Of a stretch of DNA of 15,647 bases, positions 1-5,977 are shown in pieces. This DNA comes from Pseudomonadota bacterium. Its GTDB lineage: Bacteria; Pseudomonadota; Alphaproteobacteria; Rhodospirillales; Magnetospirillaceae. Each line of letters begins with the position of its first letter. The first letter of the stretch is position 1. The stretch lies in contig JAFAAW010000064.1 of NCBI GenBank assembly GCA_023426365.1, forward strand, positions 1 through 15,647. The letters are read 5' to 3'. The position numbers were made by a program, and so were the translations under genes. The notes beneath the pieces are model-generated. The model was not told the origin of the DNA and searched no databases. It worked only from the letters and a program-made list of their open reading frames with translations.

Positions 1-646
1 GGCCCAGCCGGCGCAATTCGGCTTCGGCCTCGCGAAAATCCTCCTCCGCCCATCGGGCGACCACGGCGCAAGCGGCCGGGAGGGACGGGTGGCTGAGCAC
101 GGCGTGCGGGGTGTGGATTGCGATGCCCGCCGCATGCAGCGCCTCGGCCGGCAGGTAGAGCCGGCCCAGCCGCGCGTCCTCGGCCAGGTCGCGCAGGATG
201 TTGGTCAATTGCAGCGCCTCGCCCAGCACCACCGCCAAATGCTCGGCCTCGGGGCGTTCGAAGATGCGCACGGCCAGCATGCCCACCGATCCGGCAACCC
301 GGCGGCAATAAAGGCGCAAATCCGCCATGGATGGCGCCGTCAATGGTCCGTTGACATCGCTTTCCATGCCGTCGATCAGCGCTTCCAGTTCGGTGCGCGG
401 CAGGGCGTAGCGGCGGATGGCGGGCGCCAGCGCGGCCAGGGTGGGGTCCAGGGCGATGCCGGTCTCGAACAGGGCGGCGACGGCGCCGCGCACCACCGCC
501 AGCCGGGCGCGGCGGCTATCGGCGCTGGCGTCGCCGTCGGCGATGTCGTCCAGCATGCGGCAATAGCCGTAGAGTGCGAACATGGCCTGACGATTGGCCC
601 GGGGCAGCAGTCGCATGGCCCAGTAGAACGACGAGGAAGCGCTCAT
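1..646 (-). CDS. hpnD: Presqualene diphosphate synthase HpnD (partial, 3' end beyond the left edge)
   Basis: This is a trans-prenyltransferase-fold enzyme that condenses two farnesyl diphosphates to presqualene diphosphate, the first step of the HpnC/D/E route to squalene for hopanoids. I translated the minus strand from an ATG at 646; 215 codons stay open to the window edge, against roughly 270-280 for the family. The first Asp-rich motif DDIAD lies at residues 33-37. The second, QLTNILRDLAEDARLGR followed by LYLP, lies at 146-165; both are intact, so the enzyme should be active. The start overlaps the hpnC stop by 4 bp (ATGA), which indicates translational coupling. HpnE (the squalene-forming reductase) would be expected just outside the window to the left, but this cannot be seen. 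HpnD rather than HpnC or a phytoene synthase is chosen from the ILRDLAEDARLGR motif and the gene order. Confidence 0.9.
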   Translation of the reverse strand, partial: MSASSSFYWAMRLLPRANRQAMFALYGYCRMLDDIADGDASADSRRARLAVVRGAVAALFETGIALDPTLAALAPAIRRYALPRTELEALIDGMESDVNGPLTAPSMADLRLYCRRVAGSVGMLAVRIFERPEAEHLAVVLGEALQLTNILRDLAEDARLGRLYLPAEALHAAGIAIHTPHAVLSHPSLPAACAVVARWAEEDFREAEAELRRLG

Positions 647-1497
647 CCCCGGCATCCGCGCCACAGGCCGGCGATCACCGCGCCGGCATAATCCAGCGGC
701 GACAGGGCGACCTTGCGCGCCAACGGGTCCTGGCGCCGCAGCCGCGCCGACAGGCGTTCCGCCACCACCAGGGTGATGGCCGCCTGCAACCGCAGGCGGC
801 GGTTGTGGATGCGGCGGGGCAGGGGGCGGGCCAGTTCCAGAAGGCCGTCCACATGGTCCAGCGCCAGGTCGAAGACCTGACGCAAGGGCGGCGGCGTGGT
901 TTCCTCGGCCAGCACGTCGTGGGTCAGGCCGTGGCTGCGCAGCCAGTCGCGCGGGATGTAGACGCGACCCAGGCTGACGAGATCGTCGGCGCAATCCTGC
1001 AGGTGGTTCAGCACCTGCAAGGCGGCGCACAGCGAATCGCTGGGGCCGAAGGTGTCGGCCTCCTCGCCGTGCAGGGCCAGCAGGAAGCGCCCCACCGGTG
1101 CCGCGGAAAAGCGGCAGTACAGCATCAGGTCGCCCCAGTCGCGGCAATGATCCACCACCGCGTCGCGACGAAACGCCTGCAACAATTGCCCGGCATGGCC
1201 CAGCAGGATGTCGTCGCCGCCGACCGCGTCGCGCAGCGCCTGGGCGGCCTGGGTGTAGTCGTTGGCCTCGTGCCGGCCGGCCAGGGTTTCCTCCAGCGCG
1301 TCCAGCCGCAATATCTTGCCCTCGGCCGACAGGCGCGGGTCGTCGGCGATGTCGTCGGCGGTGCGGGCGAAATGGTAGAAGGCCATCACCCGGGCGCGGG
1401 TCGCGGCGGGCAAGAGCAGGGACGCCACCGGAAAATTCTCCTCGGCGGCGGTTTTGGACGCATTGCTCGGCATGGCGACAACGGCGGCCCGGGGCAA
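643..1497 (-). CDS. hpnC: Hydroxysqualene synthase HpnC
   Basis: In the family, HpnC converts presqualene diphosphate to hydroxysqualene, which HpnE then reduces to squalene. The 284-residue protein has the squalene/phytoene synthase fold, with DDIADD at 48-53 and the HpnC-type second motif NHLQDCADDLVSLGRVYIP at 164-182. Other conserved blocks are ENFPVASLLLP (20-30) and YCRFSAAPVGR (127-137). Start choice: TTG at 1497 is preceded by a good Shine-Dalgarno GGAGGT five to six bases upstream. The first in-frame ATG (1473, residue 9) has no such site, so TTG is preferred, though the ATG is possible. It is the first gene of an hpnC-hpnD unit divergent from the gene at 1581. Confidence 0.92.
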   Translation of the reverse strand: MPRAAVVAMPSNASKTAAEENFPVASLLLPAATRARVMAFYHFARTADDIADDPRLSAEGKILRLDALEETLAGRHEANDYTQAAQALRDAVGGDDILLGHAGQLLQAFRRDAVVDHCRDWGDLMLYCRFSAAPVGRFLLALHGEEADTFGPSDSLCAALQVLNHLQDCADDLVSLGRVYIPRDWLRSHGLTHDVLAEETTPPPLRQVFDLALDHVDGLLELARPLPRRIHNRRLRLQAAITLVVAERLSARLRRQDPLARKVALSPLDYAGAVIAGLWRGCRG

Positions 1498-1509
1498 GGG
1501 GACCTCCCA

Positions 1510-1538
1510 TTGGTGCGGCGCTGGAAAGCGTCTATATA
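1510..1538 (+). promoter_or_regulatory. Candidate promoter in the hpnC / NDUFAF6-like divergent gap
   Basis: The 83-bp gap between the divergent genes contains an AT-rich island in otherwise GC-rich DNA. TTGGTG at 1510-1515 is followed 16 bp later by CTATAT (1532-1537), which matches the alphaproteobacterial -10 consensus; TATATA at 1533 gives a 17-bp spacer. The -35 match is only moderate. The TATATA core is self-complementary and might also serve hpnC on the other strand, where I see no good -35. Confidence 0.4.
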
Positions 1539-1545
1539 TGCCACG

Positions 1546-1560
1546 CCGGCGCCGCGCCGG
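1546..1560. repeat. 15-bp GC-rich inverted repeat in the divergent gap
   Basis: CCGGCGC and GCGCCGG are perfect 7-base arms around a single C. The repeat lies just downstream of the candidate -10 at 1532-1538, so it would fall at the 5' end of the plus-strand transcript, 20 bases before the ATG at 1581. It may be an operator or a leader hairpin. In GC-rich DNA such palindromes also arise by chance. Confidence 0.35.
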
Positions 1561-1580
1561 TACAGGGGATTCGCCAGTCC

Positions 1581-2423
1581 ATGCCTTCCGACCACACTTT
1601 GTCCGCCGCCGCCCAAGAGGTCCGCCGCCACGACCGCGACCGGTTCGTCACCGCCCTGTTCGCCCCCATGCCGGGGCGCGAGGCGCTGCTGACGCTCTAT
1701 GCCTTCAATCTGGAAATCGCCCGGGTGCGAGAGAACGTGCACGAGGCCATGGCCGGCATGATCCGGCTGCAATGGTGGCGCGACGTGGTCGGCGGCGACC
1801 GCGACGAGGAGGCGGCGCGCCATCCGGTCGCCGCCCCCCTGCTGGCGCTGGTCCGCGACGGCGGTCTGCCGGTGGCCCTGTTCGACCAGATGCTGACCGC
1901 GCGCGAGCAGGATCTGCTGGTGGCGCCGTTCGCCACCCAGGCCGAGCTTGCCATCTACGCCGCGCAATCGGCCGGCAGTCTTGCCGAACTGGCGGCCTTG
2001 GCGCTTGGCGCCAGGGACGAAGCCAGCCGCGCGGCGGCCCGGCTGGTCGGGCAGGCATGGGCCACCATCGGCCTGTTGCGCGCCCTGCCGGCGCATCTGG
2101 CCCAGGGCTGGCTGACGCTGCCCCATGATGTGCTGGCCCAGACAGGAACGTCGCACGATGCCGTGCTGGCCGGCCAGGCGCCCAAGCAGGCGCTGGTCCA
2201 GGCCGTGGCCGAACAGGCCCGTCAAGCGCGGTTGACGCTTGTCCAGGCGCGCGCCCACAAGCCCGCGCGCGCGGCGCTGCCCGCCCTTCTGCCCGCAACG
2301 CTGGCCAACGCCCATCTGCGCACGCTGGAGCGCGCCGGATGGGATGCCTTCGACGGCGCGGTGTCGCGGCCGCGTCCCATGCCGCTGCGTCTGGCGGCCA
2401 ATGCCCTGCTGGGACGGTTCTGA
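1581..2423 (+). CDS. Squalene/phytoene synthase-fold protein without catalytic Asp motifs (NDUFAF6-like)
   Basis: The 280-residue protein belongs to the squalene/phytoene synthase superfamily. Its blocks LYAFNLEIARVRENV (39-53), MIRLQWWRDVV (60-70), HPVAAPLLALV (81-91) and TLPHDVLAQTG (179-189) are typical of the group that includes the mitochondrial complex I assembly factor NDUFAF6. Where true synthases carry DDxxD-type motifs it has EIARVREN (45-52) and GLLRALPAHLAQGWLTLP (164-181), with no Asp-rich cluster, so prenyl-diphosphate chemistry is unlikely. A role in respiratory complex I assembly is inferred from that family and is not shown here. The open frame extends upstream to 1098, but that part is antisense to hpnC and lacks family similarity. 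The ATG at 1581 begins the conserved region; upstream there is only a weak AGGGGA. It is followed without a gap by the CDF transporter (TGAATG). Confidence 0.8.
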   Translation: MPSDHTLSAAAQEVRRHDRDRFVTALFAPMPGREALLTLYAFNLEIARVRENVHEAMAGMIRLQWWRDVVGGDRDEEAARHPVAAPLLALVRDGGLPVALFDQMLTAREQDLLVAPFATQAELAIYAAQSAGSLAELAALALGARDEASRAAARLVGQAWATIGLLRALPAHLAQGWLTLPHDVLAQTGTSHDAVLAGQAPKQALVQAVAEQARQARLTLVQARAHKPARAALPALLPATLANAHLRTLERAGWDAFDGAVSRPRPMPLRLAANALLGRF

Positions 2424-3383
2424 ATGGCCCACGATCAGCGCTCGCACGGCCATGACCATGGGCCTGATCACGGCCATGAGCATGGACACCATCATCACCA
2501 TCATCACGGCAACGAACGCCGGGTGCTGGTGGCCTTGCTGCTGACCGGCGGCTTCATGTTGGCCGAGGTGGCGGGCGGCGTCGTTTCGGGTTCGCTGGCG
2601 CTTTTGGCCGATGCCGGCCACATGCTGACCGACGCCGCCGCCCTGGCGCTGTCGCTGGCCGCCTTTCGCGCCAGCCGCCGGCCGGAAACCGCCATGCATT
2701 CCTATGGACAGCATCGCTTTCAGGTTCTGGCCGCCTTCCTGAACGGCGCCGCCCTGGTGGCGATCGCCGTCTGGATCGTCATCGAGGCCGCGCAGCGCCT
2801 GTTCGCGCCCGTGCCGGTGATGGGGGGCACCATGCTGGCGGTCGCGGCGCTGGGGCTGGCGGTCAATGTGGCCGCCTTTGCCATCCTGCATGGCGGCGAC
2901 CGCGAGAACCTGAACATGCGTGGGGCCGCGCTGCATGTGCTGGGCGATCTGCTGGGATCGGTCGCCGCCATCGTGGCGGCGGTGGTGATCCTGTACACCG
3001 GCTGGACGCCCATCGATCCCATCCTGTCGGTGCTGGTGGCGGCGTTGGTGCTGAAAAGCGCTTGGATGCTGCTGGCGCGCTCGTGGCACGTGCTGATGGA
3101 AGGGGCGCCCGTCAATGTGGATGTCGAGGCGCTCAAGGATGGCCTGGTCCGGGCCGTGCCCGGCGTTTGCGGCATTCATCACGTCCATCTGTGGATGCTG
3201 ACGCCGGAACAGCCGCTGGTGACGCTGCATGCCAGCATCGCCGCCGAGGCCGATCACGACGCCGTTCTGCACGGCCTGCAGGCGGCGCTGGCGGCCCGCT
3301 TCGGCCGGATCCACGCGACCATCCAGGTGGAGCGCGAAGCGTGCCCCAACCCGGTGGCCTGCGGGTGGTCCGCCCCTACTTGA
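2424..3383 (+). CDS. Cation diffusion facilitator (CzcD/ZitB-type Zn2+/Co2+ exporter)
   Basis: This inner-membrane protein probably exports Zn2+ or a similar divalent metal in exchange for protons. Its 319 residues begin with a His-rich metal-binding tail (15 His among residues 3-28, including seven in a row at 22-28). About six hydrophobic helices follow, then a C-terminal cytoplasmic domain (about 205-319, with HHVHLWMLTPEQPLVTLHA). The two CDF metal-site motifs are intact: H66-xxx-D70 in LLADAGHMLTD and H171-xxx-D175 in LHVLGDLLGS. His/Asp pairs at these sites are typical of zinc-selective CzcD/ZitB members; the exact metal is inferred. Its ATG abuts the stop of the upstream gene, so the two are likely translationally coupled. 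The last 8 bp overlap tail-to-tail with the Anbu gene on the other strand. No metal regulator is next to it. Confidence 0.93.
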   Translation: MAHDQRSHGHDHGPDHGHEHGHHHHHHHGNERRVLVALLLTGGFMLAEVAGGVVSGSLALLADAGHMLTDAAALALSLAAFRASRRPETAMHSYGQHRFQVLAAFLNGAALVAIAVWIVIEAAQRLFAPVPVMGGTMLAVAALGLAVNVAAFAILHGGDRENLNMRGAALHVLGDLLGSVAAIVAAVVILYTGWTPIDPILSVLVAALVLKSAWMLLARSWHVLMEGAPVNVDVEALKDGLVRAVPGVCGIHHVHLWMLTPEQPLVTLHASIAAEADHDAVLHGLQAALAARFGRIHATIQVEREACPNPVACGWSAPT

Positions 3384-4113
3384 CGGCCCAGGGCGGATCG
3401 GGGATCACCTGGAACAGGCTGTTCAATCCCTGGCCCCAGCGGTTGCGGATGTCTTCGAAATAGGGGTCGTGCTCGTGGATGACCTGATGGTTGTCCACCG
3501 CGAAGCTGTCGCGGCGGTACAGCAAAAGGTCGATGGGCAGGCCGACGGTGACATTGGAACGTATTGTCGAATCAAGGGACAAGAGGGCGCATTTGGCAGC
3601 CTGGGTCAGGTCGGTGCCGGGCTTGACCACGCGATCGATCACCGGCTTGCCGTACTTGCTTTCGCCGATCTGGAAATAAGGCGTCTCGGGCGTCGCCTCG
3701 ATGAAGTTGCCGGCCGCGTAGATCAGGAAGAGGCGCGGCGCCTCGCCCCTGATCTGGCCGCCCAGGATCAGCGAGACATTGAAATCCAGCCCGTTCTCCT
3801 TCAGCGCCTTGGCGTCGCGGGCGTGCACCTCGCGCACCGCCTGTCCCACCAGGATGGCGCAATCGTACAGCGAGTCCCTCAGCATCAGCGAGCGGTGCGG
3901 ATTTTCCGACCGCACGTGCTGGTCGAGCACGGCCACCACCGCCTGGGTGATGGCAAGGTTGCCCGCGCTCATCAGCACGACCGCCCGCTCGCCGTCCTGA
4001 TGCCAGATGCGCATCTTGCGAAAGGTCGAGATGTGATCCACCCCGGCATTGGTTCGAGAATCCGAGGCCAGAACCAGACCCTGGTCCAAGGACATCGCCA
4101 CGCAATAGGTCAT
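3376..4113 (-). CDS. Anbu, proteasome-type (T1/Ntn-hydrolase) peptidase
   Basis: This is a bacterial proteasome-related peptidase of the Anbu family (245 aa, usual length). After Met removal the N-terminus is TYCVAMSLDQGLVLASDSR. It gives an N-terminal Thr nucleophile (residue 2), Asp18 in the SDSRTNAG block and Lys33 in FRKMRIW, matching the Thr1/Asp17/Lys33 set of proteasome beta subunits. SAGNLA (49-54) and LILGGQIRG (115-123) are other family blocks. Anbu members assemble into ring- or spiral-like oligomers in the cytoplasm; their natural substrate is unknown. The gene lies downstream of ATP-grasp, alpha-E and transglutaminase genes, the usual Anbu neighbourhood. The ATG at 4113 has a purine-rich AAAGGGGGG about six bases upstream. 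A 119-bp gap with a hairpin and a palindrome separates it from the transglutaminase gene, so it may have its own promoter. Confidence 0.93.
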   Translation of the reverse strand: MTYCVAMSLDQGLVLASDSRTNAGVDHISTFRKMRIWHQDGERAVVLMSAGNLAITQAVVAVLDQHVRSENPHRSLMLRDSLYDCAILVGQAVREVHARDAKALKENGLDFNVSLILGGQIRGEAPRLFLIYAAGNFIEATPETPYFQIGESKYGKPVIDRVVKPGTDLTQAAKCALLSLDSTIRSNVTVGLPIDLLLYRRDSFAVDNHQVIHEHDPYFEDIRNRWGQGLNSLFQVIPDPPWAVK

Positions 4114-4141
4114 CGGTTCCCCCCTTTATACCGGATCGCAC

Positions 4142-4157
4142 TGATCGGCACCGATCA
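4142..4157. promoter_or_regulatory. 16-bp palindrome upstream of anbu
   Basis: TGATCGG and CCGATCA are perfect 7-base arms with a 2-base centre, lying 29-44 bases upstream of the anbu start codon. A further GATC lies between it and the gene. The position fits an operator; as RNA it could fold only into a short stem with a 4-base loop. TATAAA (minus strand, 4130-4125) is too close to the ATG to act as the -10 of a leadered transcript that includes the ribosome-binding site. Confidence 0.4.
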
Positions 4158-4201
4158 ACGCCGCCCTCAAGCGCCGCGCGGCCCCTTGGGCTAGACCAAA
4201 T

Positions 4202-4224
4202 CCCGATGAGTTTTCCTCACCGGG
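4202..4224 (-). terminator. Terminator-like hairpin between the transglutaminase gene and anbu
   Basis: Read as minus-strand RNA, CCCGGUGAG pairs with CUCAUCGGG over nine uninterrupted pairs (one G-U) around the loop GAAAA, followed by AUUUGGUCU. It starts eight bases after the transglutaminase stop. The U tract is short and broken, so it is more likely an attenuator or partial terminator than a strong one. On the plus strand the same stem has an A-C mismatch, so its orientation favours the minus transcript. Confidence 0.45.
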
Positions 4225-4232
4225 GTTCGGTG

Positions 4233-5045
4233 TTATTGGCCGCCCAGCCGGGCGACCTGCACGCTTACGTTCATGTCTTCGCGCCCGCCGCCCTTGCGCA
4301 CGCCGCGCACCGGTGCGGCGCCCTGGTAGTCCAAGGCGACCGCCAGGCGCACATAGGCGGGCGTAGCGCTCTGCCGGTTGCTGGGGTCGAAGCTGACCCA
4401 GCCCAGATGGTCCACCAGCGCCTCGGCCCAGGCATGGGTTGCCAGATGGCGGCCGTCCTGGGCGTCGGTGTGCAGATAGCCGCTGACGTAACGGGCCGGC
4501 ACGCCCCAGGCGCGGCAGCAGGCGATGAACAGGTGGGCATGGTCCTGGCACACGCCCCGGCCTTGGGCCAGGACCTGGGCGGCCGGGGTCTCCACGCCGG
4601 TTTCGCCGGGCTGATAGTCGATGCTCGCGTGAATGTCGGCCATCAGCGCATGGAGTGCCGCCAAATCCCCCTTGGCCCGCAGCCGTTCCGCCGGGGCGGC
4701 GAAATCCCGGATGGCCTGATCGGCGGCGGTCAGCGGCGTCGCGCGGAGAAAGACGGCGGCCGGCAGGCCCCCTTCGTCCAGGGGCACGATGCCGTGGGTT
4801 TCCTCGGTGTCAACCTCGCCATTGACGCGGATGACCGTCGCGGTGCGGGGGTCGTGGCGCACCACGCAATGGACCACGTTGCCGAAGGCATCGCGCCACC
4901 GCGTCGCCTGTCCCGGCGCGTCCAGCCGCCAGCGCAGGGTGCGCTGGCCGTGGTCGTCGCGCGGGGTCAGCCGAAGATACTGGACGGACTGGGACGATGG
5001 CGCGTCGGTGGCGTACTGCGTCCGGTGATCGATGGCCAGCAGCAT
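4233..5045 (-). CDS. Transglutaminase-like cysteine protease of the Anbu/ATP-grasp operon
   Basis: This 270-residue protein is of the COG1305 type. An N-terminal beta-rich domain (about 1-100, beginning LLAIDHRTQYATDAPSSQSVQYLRLTPR) precedes a transglutaminase/protease core. The catalytic triad is visible: Cys166 in GRGVCQDHAHLF, His204 in THAWAEAL and Asp220 in WVSFDPSNRQ. Bacterial members usually act as peptidases or amide-bond transferases rather than cross-linkers; here it probably trims or transfers the product of the ATP-grasp/alpha-E pair, which is an inference. No signal peptide is seen, so it is cytoplasmic. Start: the ATG at 5045 has a Shine-Dalgarno GAGGT five bases upstream that overlaps the stop codon of the alpha-E gene (8 bp gap), so the two are coupled. 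The frame is open further upstream, but that part overlaps the alpha-E gene and is not used. Confidence 0.92.
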   Translation of the reverse strand: MLLAIDHRTQYATDAPSSQSVQYLRLTPRDDHGQRTLRWRLDAPGQATRWRDAFGNVVHCVVRHDPRTATVIRVNGEVDTEETHGIVPLDEGGLPAAVFLRATPLTAADQAIRDFAAPAERLRAKGDLAALHALMADIHASIDYQPGETGVETPAAQVLAQGRGVCQDHAHLFIACCRAWGVPARYVSGYLHTDAQDGRHLATHAWAEALVDHLGWVSFDPSNRQSATPAYVRLAVALDYQGAAPVRGVRKGGGREDMNVSVQVARLGGQ

Positions 5046-5053
5046 GGGCGACC

Positions 5054-5977
5054 TCAGGGCAGCATCAGGAAGTCGGCGTGGATTTCCGTCCCCAGGGCGT
5101 TGTTGTCGGCGATGAACCGGCCGACGAAGGCGTCCAGGCCGTCGGCCAGCAACTCCTCGATGCGGCCGTAATGCAGCCGCGCATGGGCGGCGCCCGCCAT
5201 CCGGGTGCATTCCGCCGTGGGCGAAATGCGGTCCAGGATGGCGGCGACCGCATCCAGGCAGGAATGCAGCGACCGCGGCATGTCGGCGTTCATGATCAGC
5301 ATTTCGGCCACGCCGGCGGGCGAGACATCCTCGCGCGTCAGCGCCCGATAGGATTTGTAGGCCGACACCGATTTCAGCACCGCCGCCCAGTGCAACTGGT
5401 CGCAAGCGGGCACCACGCGGGTTTCGGCGGTGACCCCCGCTGAGCGCACGCCCAGCAGGCGGGCGGTGTTGTCGGCGCGCTCAAGGAAGGTGCCCAGGCG
5501 GACGAAGTGGAAGGCCTCGTCGCGCAGCATGGTCCCGTGGGTGGCGCCGCGAACGGTGTGCGAGCGGTCCTTGACCCATTCGCAAAAGCCCACCAGCCCC
5601 TGTTCACGCAGGCGGGCGCCGTCGATCCGCTTCATCTCCAGCCAGGTGGAATTGATGATTTCCCACAGCTCGTTGGGGATGACGCTGCGCACGGCGTGGG
5701 CGTTCTCGCGCGCGCTTTTCACGCAGGAATGAATCGAAGACGGATTGGCCGGGTCCAGCACCGCCCAGGTGATGACCCCGACGGCGGCCACCTCGCCGTG
5801 GCGCTCGCTGTAGGCGGCGGTGCCGCCGGTGATGGTGAGCGGCGGCTGCCAGCAATCCCGCGCCCCGCCGCCCGACAGGCTCAGGCGGTTGGCGACGTCC
5901 AGGAAGCGGGCGATGTTCTCGGCGCGCTCGATGTTGCGGCTCATCCAGTACAGGTGGTCGGCGGTCCGGCTCAGCAT
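5054..5977 (-). CDS. Alpha-E domain protein (DUF403, COG2307)
   Basis: This 307-residue, mainly alpha-helical protein is close to the usual family length of about 310. The N-terminal signature MLSRTADHLYWMSRNIERAE is followed by NIARFLDV, and an internal FVRLGTFLERADNTARLLGVR (about 167-187) repeats the ER-A-NTAR-L pattern. This repeat of Glu-containing helices gives the family its name. The biochemical function is unknown; it is almost always encoded next to the circularly permuted ATP-grasp protein and is thought to work with it in peptide-bond synthesis. The ATG at 5977 overlaps the ATP-grasp stop by 7 bp, which indicates coupling and probably 1:1 expression. The longer open frame reaching upstream to 6751 is out of frame over the ATP-grasp gene and was discarded. 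Confidence 0.92.
   Translation of the reverse strand: MLSRTADHLYWMSRNIERAENIARFLDVANRLSLSGGGARDCWQPPLTITGGTAAYSERHGEVAAVGVITWAVLDPANPSSIHSCVKSARENAHAVRSVIPNELWEIINSTWLEMKRIDGARLREQGLVGFCEWVKDRSHTVRGATHGTMLRDEAFHFVRLGTFLERADNTARLLGVRSAGVTAETRVVPACDQLHWAAVLKSVSAYKSYRALTREDVSPAGVAEMLIMNADMPRSLHSCLDAVAAILDRISPTAECTRMAGAAHARLHYGRIEELLADGLDAFVGRFIADNNALGTEIHADFLMLP

Noticed and set aside
89..1692. Plus-strand open frames across hpnD and hpnC
   Set aside because: The minus strand encodes both synthases with intact motifs; the plus frames show no domain.
2427..2507. His-codon repeat as a cloning tag or tandem repeat artefact
   Set aside because: The run of His codons is part of the N-terminal His-rich tail common in CDF exporters and is mixed with Gly, Asp and Glu codons.
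1386..3314. 642-codon open frame antisense to the NDUFAF6-like and CDF genes
   Set aside because: It spans two real genes on the other strand and has low-complexity His/Gln/Arg content with no motif.
4125..4130. TATAAA as the anbu promoter -10
   Set aside because: Transcription would start about five bases before the ATG and omit the AAAGGGGGG ribosome-binding site, and no -35 lies at 16-18 bp.
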